23,526 bases of DNA from Chara braunii (lineage: Eukaryota > Streptophyta > Charophyceae > Charales > Characeae), in assembly GCA_003427395.1 (NCBI GenBank), contig BFEA01000456.1, forward strand, positions 57,525-81,050. The letters run 5' to 3'. The translations under genes and the position numbers were made by a program. The first letter of the stretch is position 1, and each line of letters opens with the position of its first letter. Below, one piece after another: positions 9,764 through 18,970 of this stretch. The notes beneath the pieces were generated by a model. It ran no database searches. It was not told where the DNA came from and saw only the letters and a program-made list of their open reading frames with translations.

Positions 9764-9768
9764 CCCAA

Positions 9769-9848
9769 CACCGGCACCAGAAGCGTCGTATAAACAGAAG
9801 AACTGAAGAACCGGCGCCAGAAGCGCCGGACAAACAGAAGAACCGAAG
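9769..9848. repeat. 40-bp tandem duplication, each copy with a hairpin
   Basis: Two copies with a 40-bp period. Copy 2 holds a perfect CCGGCGC/GCGCCGG hairpin (9811-9829, loop CAGAA). Copy 1 (9771-9789) has the same loop but decayed arms with two mismatches and one G-T pair. Confidence 0.65.
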
Positions 9849-9968
9849 AACACCTAGTGTAGACAACGCCAGCCACGACGACGACGGAACAGACAAATCG
9901 CGAAAGCACCCAGGGGAACGACAAAGAACACCTAGCGACGACGACAGTGTCGACAACTTGGGAAAGCA

Positions 9969-10610
9969 TCACACGTCGGAAAACATCCAACAACCAAGGG
10001 GATTGACGAAGGCTATCAATCGACGATAGTAAACTCTCCCGCTGTTGTCGCCATCCAATACGTCAAGTGTCGATCCAAAGGTCAGCCGCTGCGGCTCGTC
10101 GACGAGAGAGTTCTCAGCAAACACAGAAATGTATGTCATGCGTACGAACCCGGAGTTTCGGACAGCGTCTGTCAAGTTCCTTGCCCTGTCCGAATAGGCA
10201 CTGAAGAGGACCCTACAGAAGATGAAGCATCCCAGATGCAATTTCACACAAGAATATGACAGTGCTCGAGGCGACAGACCCGGAGATCGCAATGGATACT
10301 GATCGAGGAACTGCGAATGTCGCGCACAGTCGCGCAACTCCTGCTTCATAACACAACACCATTTGCGCGGCGAGGTTGTCACGTATTCGCAATCTAAAAC
10401 ACCGAAAAGGTGGCTCACTTTCAACTTCTGACACAAATTACGCAAATGCACGGGACCCAACACATCGGACGACACAACAATACGTTTTTCGAATTCCAAC
10501 ATATTGGCGAATTCATAATCTCCTGCCCACAGACACGTCACCATCATGTTATCACACTGATACTCTTCCCAGGAGTCCAAATGTTTGTCGATAAATGGGA
10601 CAACTTTCAT
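9969..10610 (-). pseudogene. uncharacterised 213-residue minus-strand frame
   Basis: An open frame of 213 codons with mixed, protein-like composition (spread Trp, Cys, Met, Asp, Glu; no repeats) in sequence of moderate GC, where so long a run without stops is unlikely by chance. I recognise no domain or active-site motif. Notable wording includes 'LWAGDYEFANMLEFEKR' near residue 28 and 'LGPVHLRNLCQKLKVSHLFG' near residue 51. A stop codon sits directly before the ATG, but an ATG 26 nt upstream (first base at 10636) opens 'MADSNPILR' in the adjacent phase, so the original N-terminus may have been separated by a 1-nt shift. After its TGA (9969-9971) the same phase stays open but becomes low-complexity. 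It is probably a fragment of a larger gene or element; the function is unknown. Confidence 0.45.
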
Positions 10611-10636
10611 CTAAGGATCGGATTCGAATCTGCCAT

Positions 10637-11028
10637 ACTAGCGTCGTCGACGGTTGTGCGGCCCAGACATCGTCGGACGTGCAACGCGCAAGGTGGGAAA
10701 GGGAGTGCGTTTCGTGCACGCCAAACTGCTGGGGTCATCTAGTGAGAGATCTCCATAGCGACAGTGAAGCGCCCTGCATGGCATAAGTGCAACGATCAAC
10801 AACAGTATAAAACAATTGTCCTCGCCCTAACAATGCAAACAATCAAGGTCGCATGACATCTCACTGCACAGGCTTGCCATGCACACAATCCATGCACACA
10901 ATCCGCCCCGTACACGACACAAACAACCTAGAGCACCGCAAACGAAGAAAAAGAACCACTTCGACGCAGACGGCTGCACTCAACGAAGTCGTCGGTCCTC
11001 ATGTGCAACACGATGGTTGTGTCCAGCA
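10637..11028. other. spacer before the satellite, with a TATA-like site
   Basis: TATAAAA occurs on the plus strand at about 10806. The plus frame that follows (10853-11176) runs straight into the satellite and becomes a repeat translation, so I do not call a gene. CATGCACACAATCC-type duplication occurs near 10878-10900. Confidence 0.35.
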
Positions 11029-12010
11029 CGACGATCATCGAGTCGAACAAAATGCGAAGATCGTCGAGTCGAACACGATCGTCGACTCGAACATGATCGT
11101 CGAGTCTAACATGATCGTCGTGTCGAACACGATCGTCGAGTCGAACACAATTGTCGAGTCGAACACGATCGCCTAGTCCGATTCGATCGTCGAGTTCGAC
11201 ACAATCGTCTAGTCGAACACGATCGACGCATCAGACAATCGTGTTCGACTCGACGATCGTGTCGAACTCGACGATCGAGTCGGACAATCGTGTTCGACTC
11301 GACGGCCGTGTTCAACTCGACGATCGTATCGTACAATCGTGTCCGACTCGACGATCGTGTTCGACTCCACGATCGTGTCGGACTCGACGATCTTTTCAAA
11401 CTCGACAATCGTGTCGGACTCGACGAATGGTGTTCGACTCGACGATCGTGTTCGACTCAACGATCGTGTTCGACTCAACGATCGCATCGGACAATTGTGT
11501 TCGACTCGACGATCGTGTCAGACTCGATGATCGTGTCGGACTCGACGATCGAGTTTGACTCGACGATCGTCATATCGTGTTCGACTCGACGATCATGTTC
11601 GACTCGACGGTCGTGTCGGACTCGACAATCGAGTTCGACTCGATGATTGTCGCAGCGTGGTCGACTCGATGATCGTGTTGGACTCGACGACCGTCTTCGA
11701 CTCGACGATCGTGTTCAACTCGACGATCGTGTTGGACTCGACGACAGTGTTCGACTCGACGATCATGTTCGACACGACGATCGTGTTCCACTCGGCGATT
11801 GACTCCATAGTGTTCCTGACGACCGTCGAGCCCTCGACGACCGTCGAGCCCTCGACGACCGTCGTGCCTAACACGTTCGTCGTGTCGAACACGATCGTCA
11901 AGTCGGACACGACAATCGTGCTTGACCGGAAGATAGTGTCCGTTCGAGTCGACGATTGCCATCAACTTGACGATCGTGTTCGACTCGACGATCGTGTTCG
12001 GCACGACGAC
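11029..12010. repeat. 18-bp CpG-rich satellite with one strand switch
   Basis: About 50 units of an 18-bp repeat close to CGATCGTGTTCGACTCGA. From about 11029 to 11223 units run as the reverse complement; from 11238 they run forward. The switch is a 13-bp perfect inverted repeat, AGTCGAACACGAT (11211-11223) and ATCGTGTTCGACT (11238-11250), separated by 14 nt. Units are rich in TCGA and CGATCG. Common variants are CpG to TpG or CpA, as expected of methylated-C decay. As 18 is a multiple of 3 and units lack stops, long spurious frames appear on both strands (hexapeptide FDSTIV and others). Confidence 0.9.
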
Positions 12011-12399
12011 GGTGTCCAGCCCGGCGACACAGCACTGCGGTCGGTATTCGGCACGACAATTCGCTCAGTCGTCGAGTTCGATTCGACGACCAGCCCGATC
12101 GCCGTGTTCGAAACGACTCCTGCTCTGGTCCGTTGTCGTGTTCCACTCGACAGTGCTCCACTAGTCGTCGTGTTCGGCACGACCGCTGTCAACCGAAAGT
12201 GCCACGTGGCGTTACGTGGTTGCGTCTGAGCTTGCTGGTTGTGTCCTCACTGTCTAATCCTGTGGACTCGAGGTGCTCCGCTGTGGCTGCGCGTCACGTC
12301 CTGGGGTCGTCTGCTCGCCTCCGTCGTCGCGGCCTGCGATTGTCGGCACCTTCGCTGTGGTCCGTCGTCGTGTCATGCAGGTGGTCCGCCATGCACAAA
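12011..12399. repeat. degenerate satellite edge and GC-rich spacer
   Basis: Loose copies of the satellite core (GTGTTCGGCACGACGA, GTGTTCGAAACGACT, GTGTTCCACTCGACA) extend to about 12185. After that the core vanishes and GTCGTC-rich GC sequence continues. No gene is supported. Confidence 0.6.
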
Positions 12400-12535
12400 C
12401 CTCCGCCGTGTCAACGAATCCCCGTTGCGCTCCGTCGCCACGTCGTGCACGTAGTTTGTTGTGCACGAGCCTCCGCCGCGCTGTGCTGTTGCTGCGTCAA
12501 CGAACCTCCGCTGCGCTGCGCTATTGTTGTGTTGT
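12400..12535. repeat. imperfect tandem repeat, GC-rich
   Basis: CCTCCGC(C/T)G…GTCAACGAA(T/C)C-type wording recurs about 2-3 times, together with GTTGTGCAC and GCACGAG words. Units are about 50-85 bp and strongly diverged. Translations in both directions repeat accordingly and are not evidence for a protein. Confidence 0.5.
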
Positions 12536-13007
12536 CCACCTAAAACCGAAAATGGGAAGTGGTGGGCGCCCTCCATATATATAGGTTTTCGGGTGGGCCC
12601 TCCGGACGCGCGTGGTGGCCGTCGGATCCGGGAATGTGGACAGTCGGGATGATCAGCTGGCTGCAGGTGGGGACCCGGTGGTGCGGCCAGTGCACCGCCC
12701 TATTTTTCCCCCGGTGAATCTTGGTCGTCGAATCGTCGGGCGGCCGACGACCAGGATCGTTTTTTCCCACTGGAACGGGCCAAGGGCAAAGTGGAGGCGC
12801 GGGGATGACATTTCACGCCAGAGTACATCCCTCTACCACACAAGAGCGTTTCGCGCACATGAGTAGCCGCGATCTTTTGTCAGCGCTTCGTTGTTCGCCT
12901 GTTGGGAGAATCAGCGCTGCAGTCCGCCAGCGTTAACACGACAACTCAGCCGCTGTCCAGGTTAGTGCCGCTTCCGCGACTGCCCGAGCCTGCCCCACTC
13001 CCACCAA
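12536..13007. other. spacer with a TATATATA run
   Basis: TATATATA at 12576-12583 lies in GC-rich flanks and would read as a TATA box on either strand. No transcript structure supports it, and no gene starts within reach. The remainder to 13007 shows nothing specific. Confidence 0.3.
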
Positions 13008-13026
13008 CCCCCCCCCCCCCCCCCCC
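13008..13026. repeat. C19 homopolymer
   Basis: Nineteen consecutive C residues, flanked by CCACCAA and TGCAAAAC. Its exact length is prone to sequencing error. Confidence 0.9.
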
Positions 13027-13135
13027 TGCAAAACAAAGAAAAGAGCCTCAGTGGCCTGCCCTGTCGTATGTTAGTTTCTTGATGACATCAACAAATTTCC
13101 TTCAACAATTCTTTATGGCATTTATTTGCGCACGT

Positions 13136-13324
13136 CGTCGTGTCAAACACGATCATCGTCGTGTCAAACACGATCGTCGTAATGTCGAACACGATCGTCA
13201 TCGTGTCGAGCACGCCCGCCGTTGTGTCGAACACGACCCCCGTCGTGACGAACACGATCGTCGAGGTGTCTGACACGATCGTCATCGTATCGAGCACGAC
13301 CAGCATCGTGTTCGACACCGCAAC
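13136..13324. repeat. 21-bp dyad array, about nine units
   Basis: Nine diverged units of 21 bp, consensus close to CGTCGTGTCGAACACGATCGT. Each unit contains the dyad ATCGTGT-CGA-ACACGAT in whole or part. It reuses the ATCGTGTTCGA core of the 18-bp satellite, so the two arrays are related despite different periods. Confidence 0.8.
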
Positions 13325-14140
13325 GTACGCTGCAGGTTCAGGGAAGAAACAACCGTCGTCGATGACGTGGTCCCCGAGCCGGGTCGAACAGGGCACAACG
13401 TCCGTGTTCGACACGACGGAACCGCGGAAGACAGCATCGTCGTTGTGTTCGCCACGACAACGGCGCTGCAGCTCCCGGGTTCTAGGAAAGAAAAAACCGA
13501 CTTTGTGTTCGCTGCGGGCTAACTGCTGTCGGCACACAACACAGCATGTGTCGTGTTCGGTACGAGCTGTGTTGTCTGCGGACTGTTTACTGTCGTGTTC
13601 GACACGACCAGACCGCGGAAGATACAACCGACGCAACCGTGGAAGAAATGAGCGTCGACTTGTTCGACACTTCCACTGTCGATACAGGTACCACGTTCCA
13701 CGACAGAAACAACCGTCGAGCACGACCGTCATCGTGTCAGACCTGAAGACGGGTCACGATCAGGCAGTCCCCAAGTCGTGTGGGACACGACTTAAAGCAC
13801 AGCGTCCGTGTTCGACACGACGGCACCGTAGGAAAAAACTACTGTCGTCGTGTTCAACTCGACGAAGGTTGCTGCGGCAGCCACTCTCCCAGACAGCCCT
13901 TGTCTTCCGTGTCTACGTCGTCCCGTCGGCACGGGTCGGGTCGGACCACCACCTTGGGGCTCACTCCCTCTCATGGGCGATCTGCCATAGTCACTCCCGT
14001 TCGAGCGAAGTGCTCCGACTTGCATGCGTGGCAAACAGTCCAGTGCGAGTTGCACCCGCAGAACATAGTGCCCGTATGACTGTCTTTTATCTTTTATTAC
14101 ACTGATTGTAAATTGAAAGATTGTGATAATATGAAATGGA
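13325..14140. repeat. dispersed palindrome GTGTTCGACACGAC in diverged sequence
   Basis: The palindromic phrase or its variants occur near 13308, 13405, 13452, 13552, 13590, 13658, 13808 and 13848, often about 40-55 bp apart. Several copies are followed by an ACCGCGGAAGA-like block (about 13421, 13610) or a decayed form (about 13822). This looks like an old higher-order repeat containing the satellite core. Long frames across it are translations of the repeat. Confidence 0.6.
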
Positions 14141-14446
14141 GTCCCTTTCGTGTTGGACATGACTATCACGTTGCCACGGTCGTTTGTCTGCTAAGTCTGG
14201 GGTTCTAGGAGCCCGTCGTGTGTCGTCGCTAGAGTTCCTCGAACGACATCGTGTTCGAACTTTGCACAAATTTTGCTTTGAATCCACTGAGTCTAGTCCC
14301 CGGAAATCAAGAGCTGGGTCCCTTCCGTGTTGGACAAGACGGTCGCGTTAAGACGTTCATTTTCCTGCTCACTCTGGGTCTTGGGAACTCCTCGTGTGTC
14401 GTCGTTAAAGTTCCTCGAACAACATCGGTTTTGTATTCCACAAACC
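14141..14446. repeat. two-copy direct duplication, 177-bp period
   Basis: Copy A (14141-14268) and copy B (14318-14446) share GTCCCTTNCGTGTTGGACA at the start, CGTGTGTCGTCG in the middle and GTTCCTCGAAC near the end. The GTGTTGGACA phrase is a further variant of the satellite core, so this unit may be the outermost relative of that family. Confidence 0.75.
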
Positions 14447-14960
14447 TGTGCCATTCTGAATATTTCCTCTCAATGCTGTCATGTCAGGCTGTGTTTTGCG
14501 CATTAGGATCTTCGTCTTTCCGCTGCTGGTACCCGCTGTGTTTTGCACGTCATGATCTCTACCTTTCGGATACTCGTGCCCAGCGTGACATGTGCTACGT
14601 TTCCCGCTCTCATTCGATCTCTGACTTCGCCAAACTCTTTTGCGTGTCTTGCGCCTTTGGCACTTCTTGCCCCGATGACTGGACTAATGAGTCCTCACCC
14701 GTCACCAATTCTTTATGCTTTGAACCCTATCTCTGTGCCCTTGTTAATGTTTCATCTCGATGCTCACATTCCAAGGTGGTGTGCTATCCCCGTTCGAATG
14801 TTTCCTTTTCCCCTCCGTCCCGTGTAGGGCTGTGTTTCTCACGGTCATTTATAGGGTTGTGTTTCTCGCTGTCGTTTATGCAGGGCTGGTTGTCCGTTCC
14901 CTTTCATTAATCTCTGATTTCCATCACACTCTGTTGCATGTCTTGCGCCTTTGAAAGTGG
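14447..14960. repeat. short duplications before the transposase
   Basis: GCTGTGTTTTGC occurs twice (about 14489 and 14536). A 50-nt block ending in GTCTTGCGCCTTTG occurs at about 14608-14661 and 14905-14957. AGGGNTGTGTTTCTC with its following CGTTTAT-like text is tandem at about 14826-14880. A 219-codon plus frame here (14251-14910) crosses these duplications and has no recognisable domain. Confidence 0.55.
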
Positions 14961-15051
14961 TCCGCTGTTTTGTTGTCGCAGACACATTTCGTACATGGCT
15001 TGTGGTGTGCATGCTATGCCATGGCAGGCTTGCAACACAACCTTGGAAAGC

Positions 15052-17900
15052 ATGGACTGTGTGGCATCTAATGCAATGCTCAATGAGGATTTTCCTCCAC
15101 CGGACCTGCCAATGTGTTCACAAGATGTTCGAAATGGTCACGAACGTGTCAATAATACTCCGGAATCTCCTGCTCCTAAGAGGTCAAAGATTATTGTGGG
15201 TGCAGACACTACATGTGAAGGTGCGTATCCGGTCCTGCGCTACCCGGTTCAAACCTCTTATGCAGACAGTGCGGAAGGTCAGGAGGGTAAGGCCTCCTCT
15301 GCTGACAACAACTCATCCGATGTAGACCGTGTTGTATGGGTGCCGAGGAGTTCACTTCGAGATTTCGAGTACACAGGTCTTGTGTTTGGTGAGAGTGATG
15401 AAGATGGTTCAGATTCAAGTGCTTCGGTGTTGTCTAGCGATGATAATTCTCCAGATAAAATTGGTCATCCGTAAACGTACGCTAACCGGAACACTGACCA
15501 CTGTTTTCGAAATCACGATGAGAATTGGGATGTCATCTCTGATTTCGATGACATTTTTTCGGAACGTCTGTCCTCAGAGAAGCGTCCTTATACTTTTCGT
15601 GTCAGAACGCCACGGTCAAAGAAGATTCTGCAATCAGTTCATAGAAAACTCACCAAAAAAGCACTGGCGAGTGTGTCTGGACAAGTTTGTTGTAAGCGAG
15701 AGTGTTGCGCTCAAATGACCCTGGAAGACATCAAAGTTGTCCGGAGCGCATATTACTCTAAGGAACAGAAAAGCAGGGATGCATGGTGGGTTGAAACGTT
15801 GAAGAAGTTCACCTTCATACGAAATGAGAAGGAGATTATTCAACCTATTGTGGGGAAAAGAAAGGTGTGCATTAGTGTCTGGTGTTTCACACTAGGTGTG
15901 TGTAGGAATACATTTCTCAAAAAAAGGATGACTTTGTCAAAATGTTACATTATGTCGGAGTATGGCAGCACTGGACTCAGACGCACATCAGCAACATAGG
16001 CGACGATGTACGGGAAACTAAGCTCCTTCATGTGAGACAACGGAGATTTCATGCCCAATGACATGAAGATCAAAGAGGGGGAATCGAGAGTGGTGCTTCC
16101 TATAACAAGGTTTATATTTATAAGTTGTTAAAGTCGCAATTCGACAACATGGATGCTCCTTGTGTTTCTCTCCAAGTTTTCTATAACATGTGGAGAACGC
16201 AATTCTGGCATGTAAAATTTCATGACATTGATCAAAACTTTGCGAAATGCGAGAAATGTGTTGAATACAAAGAATCTATCAATTCTGCAAAGTTCGTACG
16301 TGTGCGTGAGTACTTTGTTTCGGTACGCGAGAAATACTTGGACTTTCAACTCCAACATCATGCTGCGTATGAGGTGTAAAAGGATGAGTCGAAAAGACCA
16401 GGTTCCAACAATTTATTCATCATTATTGACAGCATGGACCAAAGCAAGACCTGTATTCCACAGTTTGGCGGAGAAAACAAATCGAAGGCATTCGCAAATA
16501 TTCCGATGTTGAAAACTGATTTAACGGCTATTATTGCACACGGTCGTTCACCATCGGTCCATGTTCACACATGGTACCATTGCTATCCACACAATTCTAA
16601 TGTTGTGGTGTCATCCATTATGAAAGTTCTGCGTGACATCCAGGCGACAAGCGACTTGTCTCCTAAACTGAGGATACAAGTAGACAATTGTTGGAGAGAA
16701 AACAAAAACAGATACGTTTTGGCACTTGCTGCAGCTTAAGTGAAATTTGGTTACTTCAAAGAAGTCGAATTCGGTTTTATGTTAGTGGGACACACACATA
16801 CGGACATTGATGCCACTTTCAGTCATTTCTCTCGCAAACTGAAAATGCACTATGCTTATACCATGCTCGGCCTCTTCAAGCTCGTTACCAGTTCCCAAAA
16901 AGAACATCCGTCGTGCACATTTATGGATGAAATTGCTAATTGGCTAGGTGTTGTTAAGCCCTTCCTGATCAAGAGACTGACGGGTCAGACTCGTCCACAT
17001 GCATTTAGGTTTTAAATGCAGGATGGCAATCCTGTGTTCCAGTGGAAAAAGTATTGCACTTCTCCTAAATGGTCTACTCCAGTCTGTTGCTTTAAACGAG
17101 ATGGAAACAAAGCATATGGTGGACCTGAATGATCATTCGAGCAATCACCTGTTCCCCCGTCAGCTGCTCTGCCTATTAAAGATAGGAATTCGGATTTCGA
17201 ATCAGGAATTGCAGGTGTGAAGACGTTTGTTGGGAGGTCGGAGAACAAGCGGCATGAGTGGTTGGGAATGAAAGATGAGGTTAGCTTCTCAAAGGAGAGT
17301 GCTTTTTCACACTGGAAAACTTTCCTTGAGACAGTCGAGGAAAATTATGGGTCCGACTTTGCAAAAACATCACTCAAGGCTGACTTCTAACCCTCATAGG
17401 ATAGAATTAAAAAGGATGATGTTGATGATATTGATATTGCCTTCCTCTTGAAGAGCAATGAGAACAAGGAGCCGTTGTTCGTTGGACCAGCCAATGAGCG
17501 TCCAAAGGCAGAGCTCAACCCAATTGTAGATATCGAAAAAGGTCAATTCGTTCTCTTTCGTCTTTCCCAAGATGATATCAATGAGGGAGTTCCCGTATGG
17601 ATGGGTAGAGTCATTTGCGATGTAGACAACGATGTGAAGTCGCCAACTTTCGATCATATTCTTATTGAATATTGGGTGCCATAGCCTGTTGCCAAACGTC
17701 TTTCTGCGCAATATTCGAACGCATGGAAGAAGACGTGGAAGAAAGACAACACAATATCACATCAGTGACATCACGTAGACTGTGTTGTGTGGAGTTGGAC
17801 ATCAAAGACATTGCGTTTGGAAAATGGAGTGCGCATTCCTAAATTGGCCAGAGAGAAGGCCTTGGTATGTCTTTCACTTCCCGATGATGAAGATCAGTAG
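15052..17900 (+). pseudogene. DUF7869-type RNase-H-fold transposase, nonfunctional
   Basis: Reading runs in one phase to an A7 run (15919-15925), then in the next phase to TAG at 17898-17900. Order seen: an acidic Ser/Asp-rich N-terminal part (about 15052-15560); a Cys cluster CCKRECC (15688-15708); 'KVCISVWCF' (about 15861); a CxxC pair CEKC (16248-16259); then the probable catalytic core, with Asp in 'IIDSMDQSK' (16428), Asp in 'QVDNCWRENKN' (16683) and GHTHTDID (16788-16811). A C-terminal small domain ending in 'EYWVP' lies at about 17530-17681. I associate this order with DUF7869 proteins from memory; DDE-type catalysis is an inference. Premature stops: 15472, 16059, 16377, 16737, 17013, 17130, 17388, 17397, 17682, 17766. 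The start is uncertain: ATG at 15052 is preferred to the in-phase ATG at 14938, which lies within an upstream duplication. Confidence 0.75.
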
Positions 17901-18019
17901 GCTTTAAATATATCTTGAAGAAGAGCTAATCGTATTCTTTTACACGTATTAGTACATTATTTAGTTGTCACTGAGCTTTCATTTATATATCTTTAAACTT
18001 TATTTTCATGTGTTGCAGA

Positions 18020-18741
18020 ATGGTTCAACCATTTGTGACAATTGGATGGCATGATATGGGTCTTTTTTTCTTCACATCTGAAGTGATCTTTGACAGTGCA
18101 GTACTCAGTGTTAGAGGTGTGGATGCCCCACCGGATGACTGGGAACATTATTCTCGAGAATCACTGTATATATGTGGTTGCAGGTGTTGTGGAACGAATA
18201 CATATCCGCGAGAAGTGCTCGCACCCTTTTCGGAATTGTATTATTCAACAGTAAAATTCTGCCACAATAATTTCAACATTATGGCCTTGTTTGTGCAGCG
18301 GCAACTGTTCGAGGTCAATGCAAAGTATCTTTCCTTATTCATAATGATTATTCCGCAAGTGCAAATGTTTCCAATGCAGATGACATCGATGAACGAAGAC
18401 GGGAAAAATTTCGAAGGAGGATCATGGAGCAACCGTTGCTCAAAACACTCATGGATGGACTTGTGGACACGACCATCAAATATTTGCGAAGTCTCCTCAT
18501 GCACGAATATGAAGTAATAGAAACTTATATAGAGTACAAGAACCCCTCGTTTGACGGAAAAAAATGATACCATCATTGTAGAATATTAGACAACTTATAC
18601 AAGGAGAGACAGAAATGTTATCTTGATCGCATTGGTTTATCCCCTAACTCGATCTGGTTACTAGGTTTTTTTGCCTACTTTCGGAGTGTCAGTTGTGCTT
18701 TGCATGTAATTTTTCTTCTCTTACTCGGTCGATGGCCTTGA
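18020..18741 (+). pseudogene. second broken frame beside the transposase
   Basis: The first part (18020-about 18300) has a Cys-rich 'CGCRCCG' stretch. Between about 18250 and 18301 the more protein-like phase changes by one, and 18301-18741 then stays open except for TGA at 18565-18567. That part is charged and helical in character ('DERRREKFRRRI', 'LYKERQKCYLDRIGL'). An intron-like stretch (GTATGT at 17865, T-rich tract, TTGCAG ending 18018) precedes it, but joining there would lead to a stop. It could be the 3' part of the transposase transcript or a separate accessory gene. Function unknown. Confidence 0.4.
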
Positions 18742-18970
18742 GACATAATCTAAGTTCGAATAGCCATGCCCTACGTAAATGTAGAGTTATTTGGTCATCC
18801 GAGTTCAATGGGATTCGAACTGAGGTTTGTGTTTTGACAAATTATGGGTGACACTGCTTTCAAATTGTTTTTAATATTGAACTTTTGACGTGTTTTCATT
18901 TAAGGGTGTTGTTGTAGATTCAAGCAGGATTTTTGCACGTGTTTTCGGAGTGTCCGCTGCAATTTGTTTT
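18660..18970. repeat. short direct repeat, about 264 bp apart
   Basis: TTTCGGAGTGTC with similar T-rich flanks occurs at about 18679 and 18943. One copy overlaps the end of the second frame, suggesting that its last codons (after 'LSPNSIW') may not be real coding sequence. Confidence 0.55.

Larger units (their letters stand above)
14960..18741 (+). mobile_element. decayed DNA transposon (extent uncertain)
   Basis: The interval has uniform AT-rich composition and holds a dead transposase gene plus a second broken frame in the same direction. I could not find terminal inverted repeats or a target duplication by eye, so both ends are estimates: the left from the end of the upstream duplications, the right from the end of the second frame. 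Confidence 0.5.

Noticed and set aside
10618-10634. Possible tRNA or SINE B-box (GGATTCGAATC)
   Set aside because: No A-box at suitable distance and no cloverleaf; it lies at the start of the minus-strand frame.
11151-12229. Plus and minus frames of 90-224 codons rich in FDSTIV or VESNTI
   Set aside because: They are translations of the 18-bp satellite, open in several phases and on both strands at once; no unique domain is present.
12576-12583. TATA box promoter
   Set aside because: TATATATA is symmetric and no gene or transcript structure lies at a suitable distance on either strand.
11029-13324. CRISPR array
   Set aside because: Units are contiguous without unique spacers, and the window is eukaryotic.
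13140-14105. 321-codon plus frame
   Set aside because: It starts within the 21-bp array and runs through dispersed palindromes; overlapping frames on both strands show that the repeat, not selection, keeps it open.
14251-14910. 219-codon plus frame, Cys/Ser/Phe-rich
   Set aside because: It crosses short direct duplications, has repeat-driven wording and no domain; not enough for a gene call.
15052-17900. Reassigned stop codons (TAA/TAG read as Gln)
   Set aside because: TGA stops also occur, there is a frameshift, the adjacent retroelement is equally dead, and one TAA falls where a hydrophobic residue is expected.
18805-18825. Possible tRNA T-arm (GGGATTCGAAC)
   Set aside because: The five bases on each side do not pair on either strand, and no acceptor or anticodon stem is in reach.
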